Shown in pieces: positions 14,440 through 14,778 of a DNA stretch of 14,778 bases; position 1 is the stretch's first letter, and the number at the start of each line of letters is the position of its first letter. Where the stretch lies: assembly GCA_031255325.1 (NCBI GenBank), contig JAIRST010000018.1, positions 1 to 14,778 of the forward strand, written 5' to 3'. The notes under the pieces are model-generated. The model was not told the origin of the DNA and did not search any database. It saw only the letters and a program-made list of their open reading frames with translations. This DNA comes from Holosporales bacterium (GTDB lineage Bacteria; Pseudomonadota; Alphaproteobacteria; UBA3830; JAIRMZ01). The position numbers and the translations under genes were made by a program.

Positions 14440-14778
14440 ATGGAAAAGATAGTCGAGAAGAATTGGGATTATTCAAAAAATGCTGAATTTTATAAGTATA
14501 GGCCAAATTACTCTGTAAAAGCTATTCGAATGCTTATGCATTATGTCGGAGCTACCCCCCCCCCCCCAAGCAGGAGGCTTTCCGTGGCGGATATAGGAGC
14601 TGGTACGGGCAATCTTACGATTCTTCTTCTCAACGAAGGACTGCAAAATGTTACAGCCATTGAACCTAACGATGAAATGCGACACATTGGTGAAGAAATT
14701 ACCCAAGGTACGGGGGCAATATGGGTGCGCGCAACAGCTACAGAAACAACTTTATCCCATACATATGATTGGGTAACA
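14440..14778 (+). CDS. Class I SAM-dependent methyltransferase, N-terminal part (runs off the right edge)
   Basis: An open frame of 113 codons with no stop. WDYSKNAEFYKYRPNYS at the N-terminus, the SAM-binding motif I VADIGAGTGNLT (about 49-60), the acidic post-motif AIEPNDEMR with the ribose-binding Glu, and ATATETTLSHTYDWVT resemble a large family of small-molecule/glycan methyltransferases of the EPNDEM(R) type found in surface-polysaccharide loci. The substrate is unknown. A run of thirteen C (14555-14567) encodes four prolines in the linker before motif I. At 13 C the frame is intact, and any change not divisible by three would abolish the SAM domain. The last 119 bases are shared, inverted, with the left end. 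It is separated from the phosphonate cassette by housekeeping genes, so a functional link is only a guess. Confidence 0.82.
   Translation, partial: MEKIVEKNWDYSKNAEFYKYRPNYSVKAIRMLMHYVGATPPPPSRRLSVADIGAGTGNLTILLLNEGLQNVTAIEPNDEMRHIGEEITQGTGAIWVRATATETTLSHTYDWVT
14555..14567 (+). repeat. C13 homopolymer in the methyltransferase gene
   Basis: Thirteen consecutive C, the longest G/C run in the window, sit between the N-terminal helix and SAM motif I. The codons read Thr-Pro-Pro-Pro-Pro. The position is ideal for on/off switching: translation of the whole catalytic domain depends on the count. Lengths 10, 13 and 16 are in frame. Confidence 0.92.
14660..14778. repeat. Right copy of the 119-bp terminal inverted repeat
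   Basis: Exact reverse complement of 1-119. It begins within the methyltransferase gene at TTGAACC (Ile-Glu-Pro) and continues to the window edge. Here it is joined to a sensible motif-I upstream sequence, so this copy is the probable original and the left copy the derivative. Confidence 0.95.

Noticed and set aside
14473..14706. A 77-codon minus-strand frame opposite the methyltransferase
   Set aside because: The plus-strand frame carries SAM motif I and conserved family residues; the antisense frame shows no family resemblance.
1..14778. A 14.8-kb transposon bounded by 119-bp terminal inverted repeats
   Set aside because: The interior is ordinary housekeeping DNA without transposase, integrase or target duplications, and the repeats lie inside a gene that continues outside the window.

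Overview
The window reads as chromosomal DNA of an alphaproteobacterium. The block kdsD-lptC-lptA-lptB-rpoN is in the order usual for that class, and a DivK-like receiver, an IscU/ferredoxin block and a tRNA-Lys fit. A mevalonate kinase and a broken trmJ give it the flavour of a host-associated lineage (Holosporales- or Rickettsiales-like), but that placement is a weak inference.

Layout, left to right. (1) 1-177: partial minus-strand gene whose outer 119 bp are an exact inverted copy of the right end. (2) 255-1024: single-domain response regulator overlapping a small protein with a histidine-kinase H-box but no ATPase domain. (3) 1025-1372: gene-free stretch with a palindrome over a promoter-like sequence. 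(4) 1373-6909: plus-strand run mevalonate kinase, kdsD, lptC, lptA, lptB, rpoN, serving LPS precursor synthesis, LPS transport and sigma-54. (5) 11692-7004: minus-strand phosphonate cassette: cytidylyltransferase-PEP mutase fusion, phosphonopyruvate decarboxylase (frameshifted), iron-type alcohol dehydrogenase, TagB/TagF-like transferase. (6) 11945-13868: IscU-IscA fusion, [2Fe-2S] ferredoxin, and a trmJ interrupted by an in-frame TGA. (7) 13928-14003: tRNA-Lys(TTT). (8) 14440-14778: 5' part of a SAM-dependent methyltransferase under a good sigma-70 promoter.

How the cassette should work (inference from families): PEP -> phosphonopyruvate (PepM), -> phosphonoacetaldehyde (Ppd), -> 2-hydroxyethylphosphonate (Fe-ADH), -> CMP-activated phosphonate (cytidylyltransferase domain), -> transfer to a cell-surface glycan or glycolipid (TagF-like enzyme).

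The most striking signal is a set of long coding-strand poly-C runs: C13 in the methyltransferase, C10 exactly where ppd loses frame, C8 in the H-box protein, and C7 in the last codons of the transferase. Removing one C from the ppd run joins its two halves into one normal-length enzyme. This resembles a slipped-strand phase-variation (contingency) system switching phosphonate decoration of the cell surface. The main alternative is homopolymer sequencing or assembly error.
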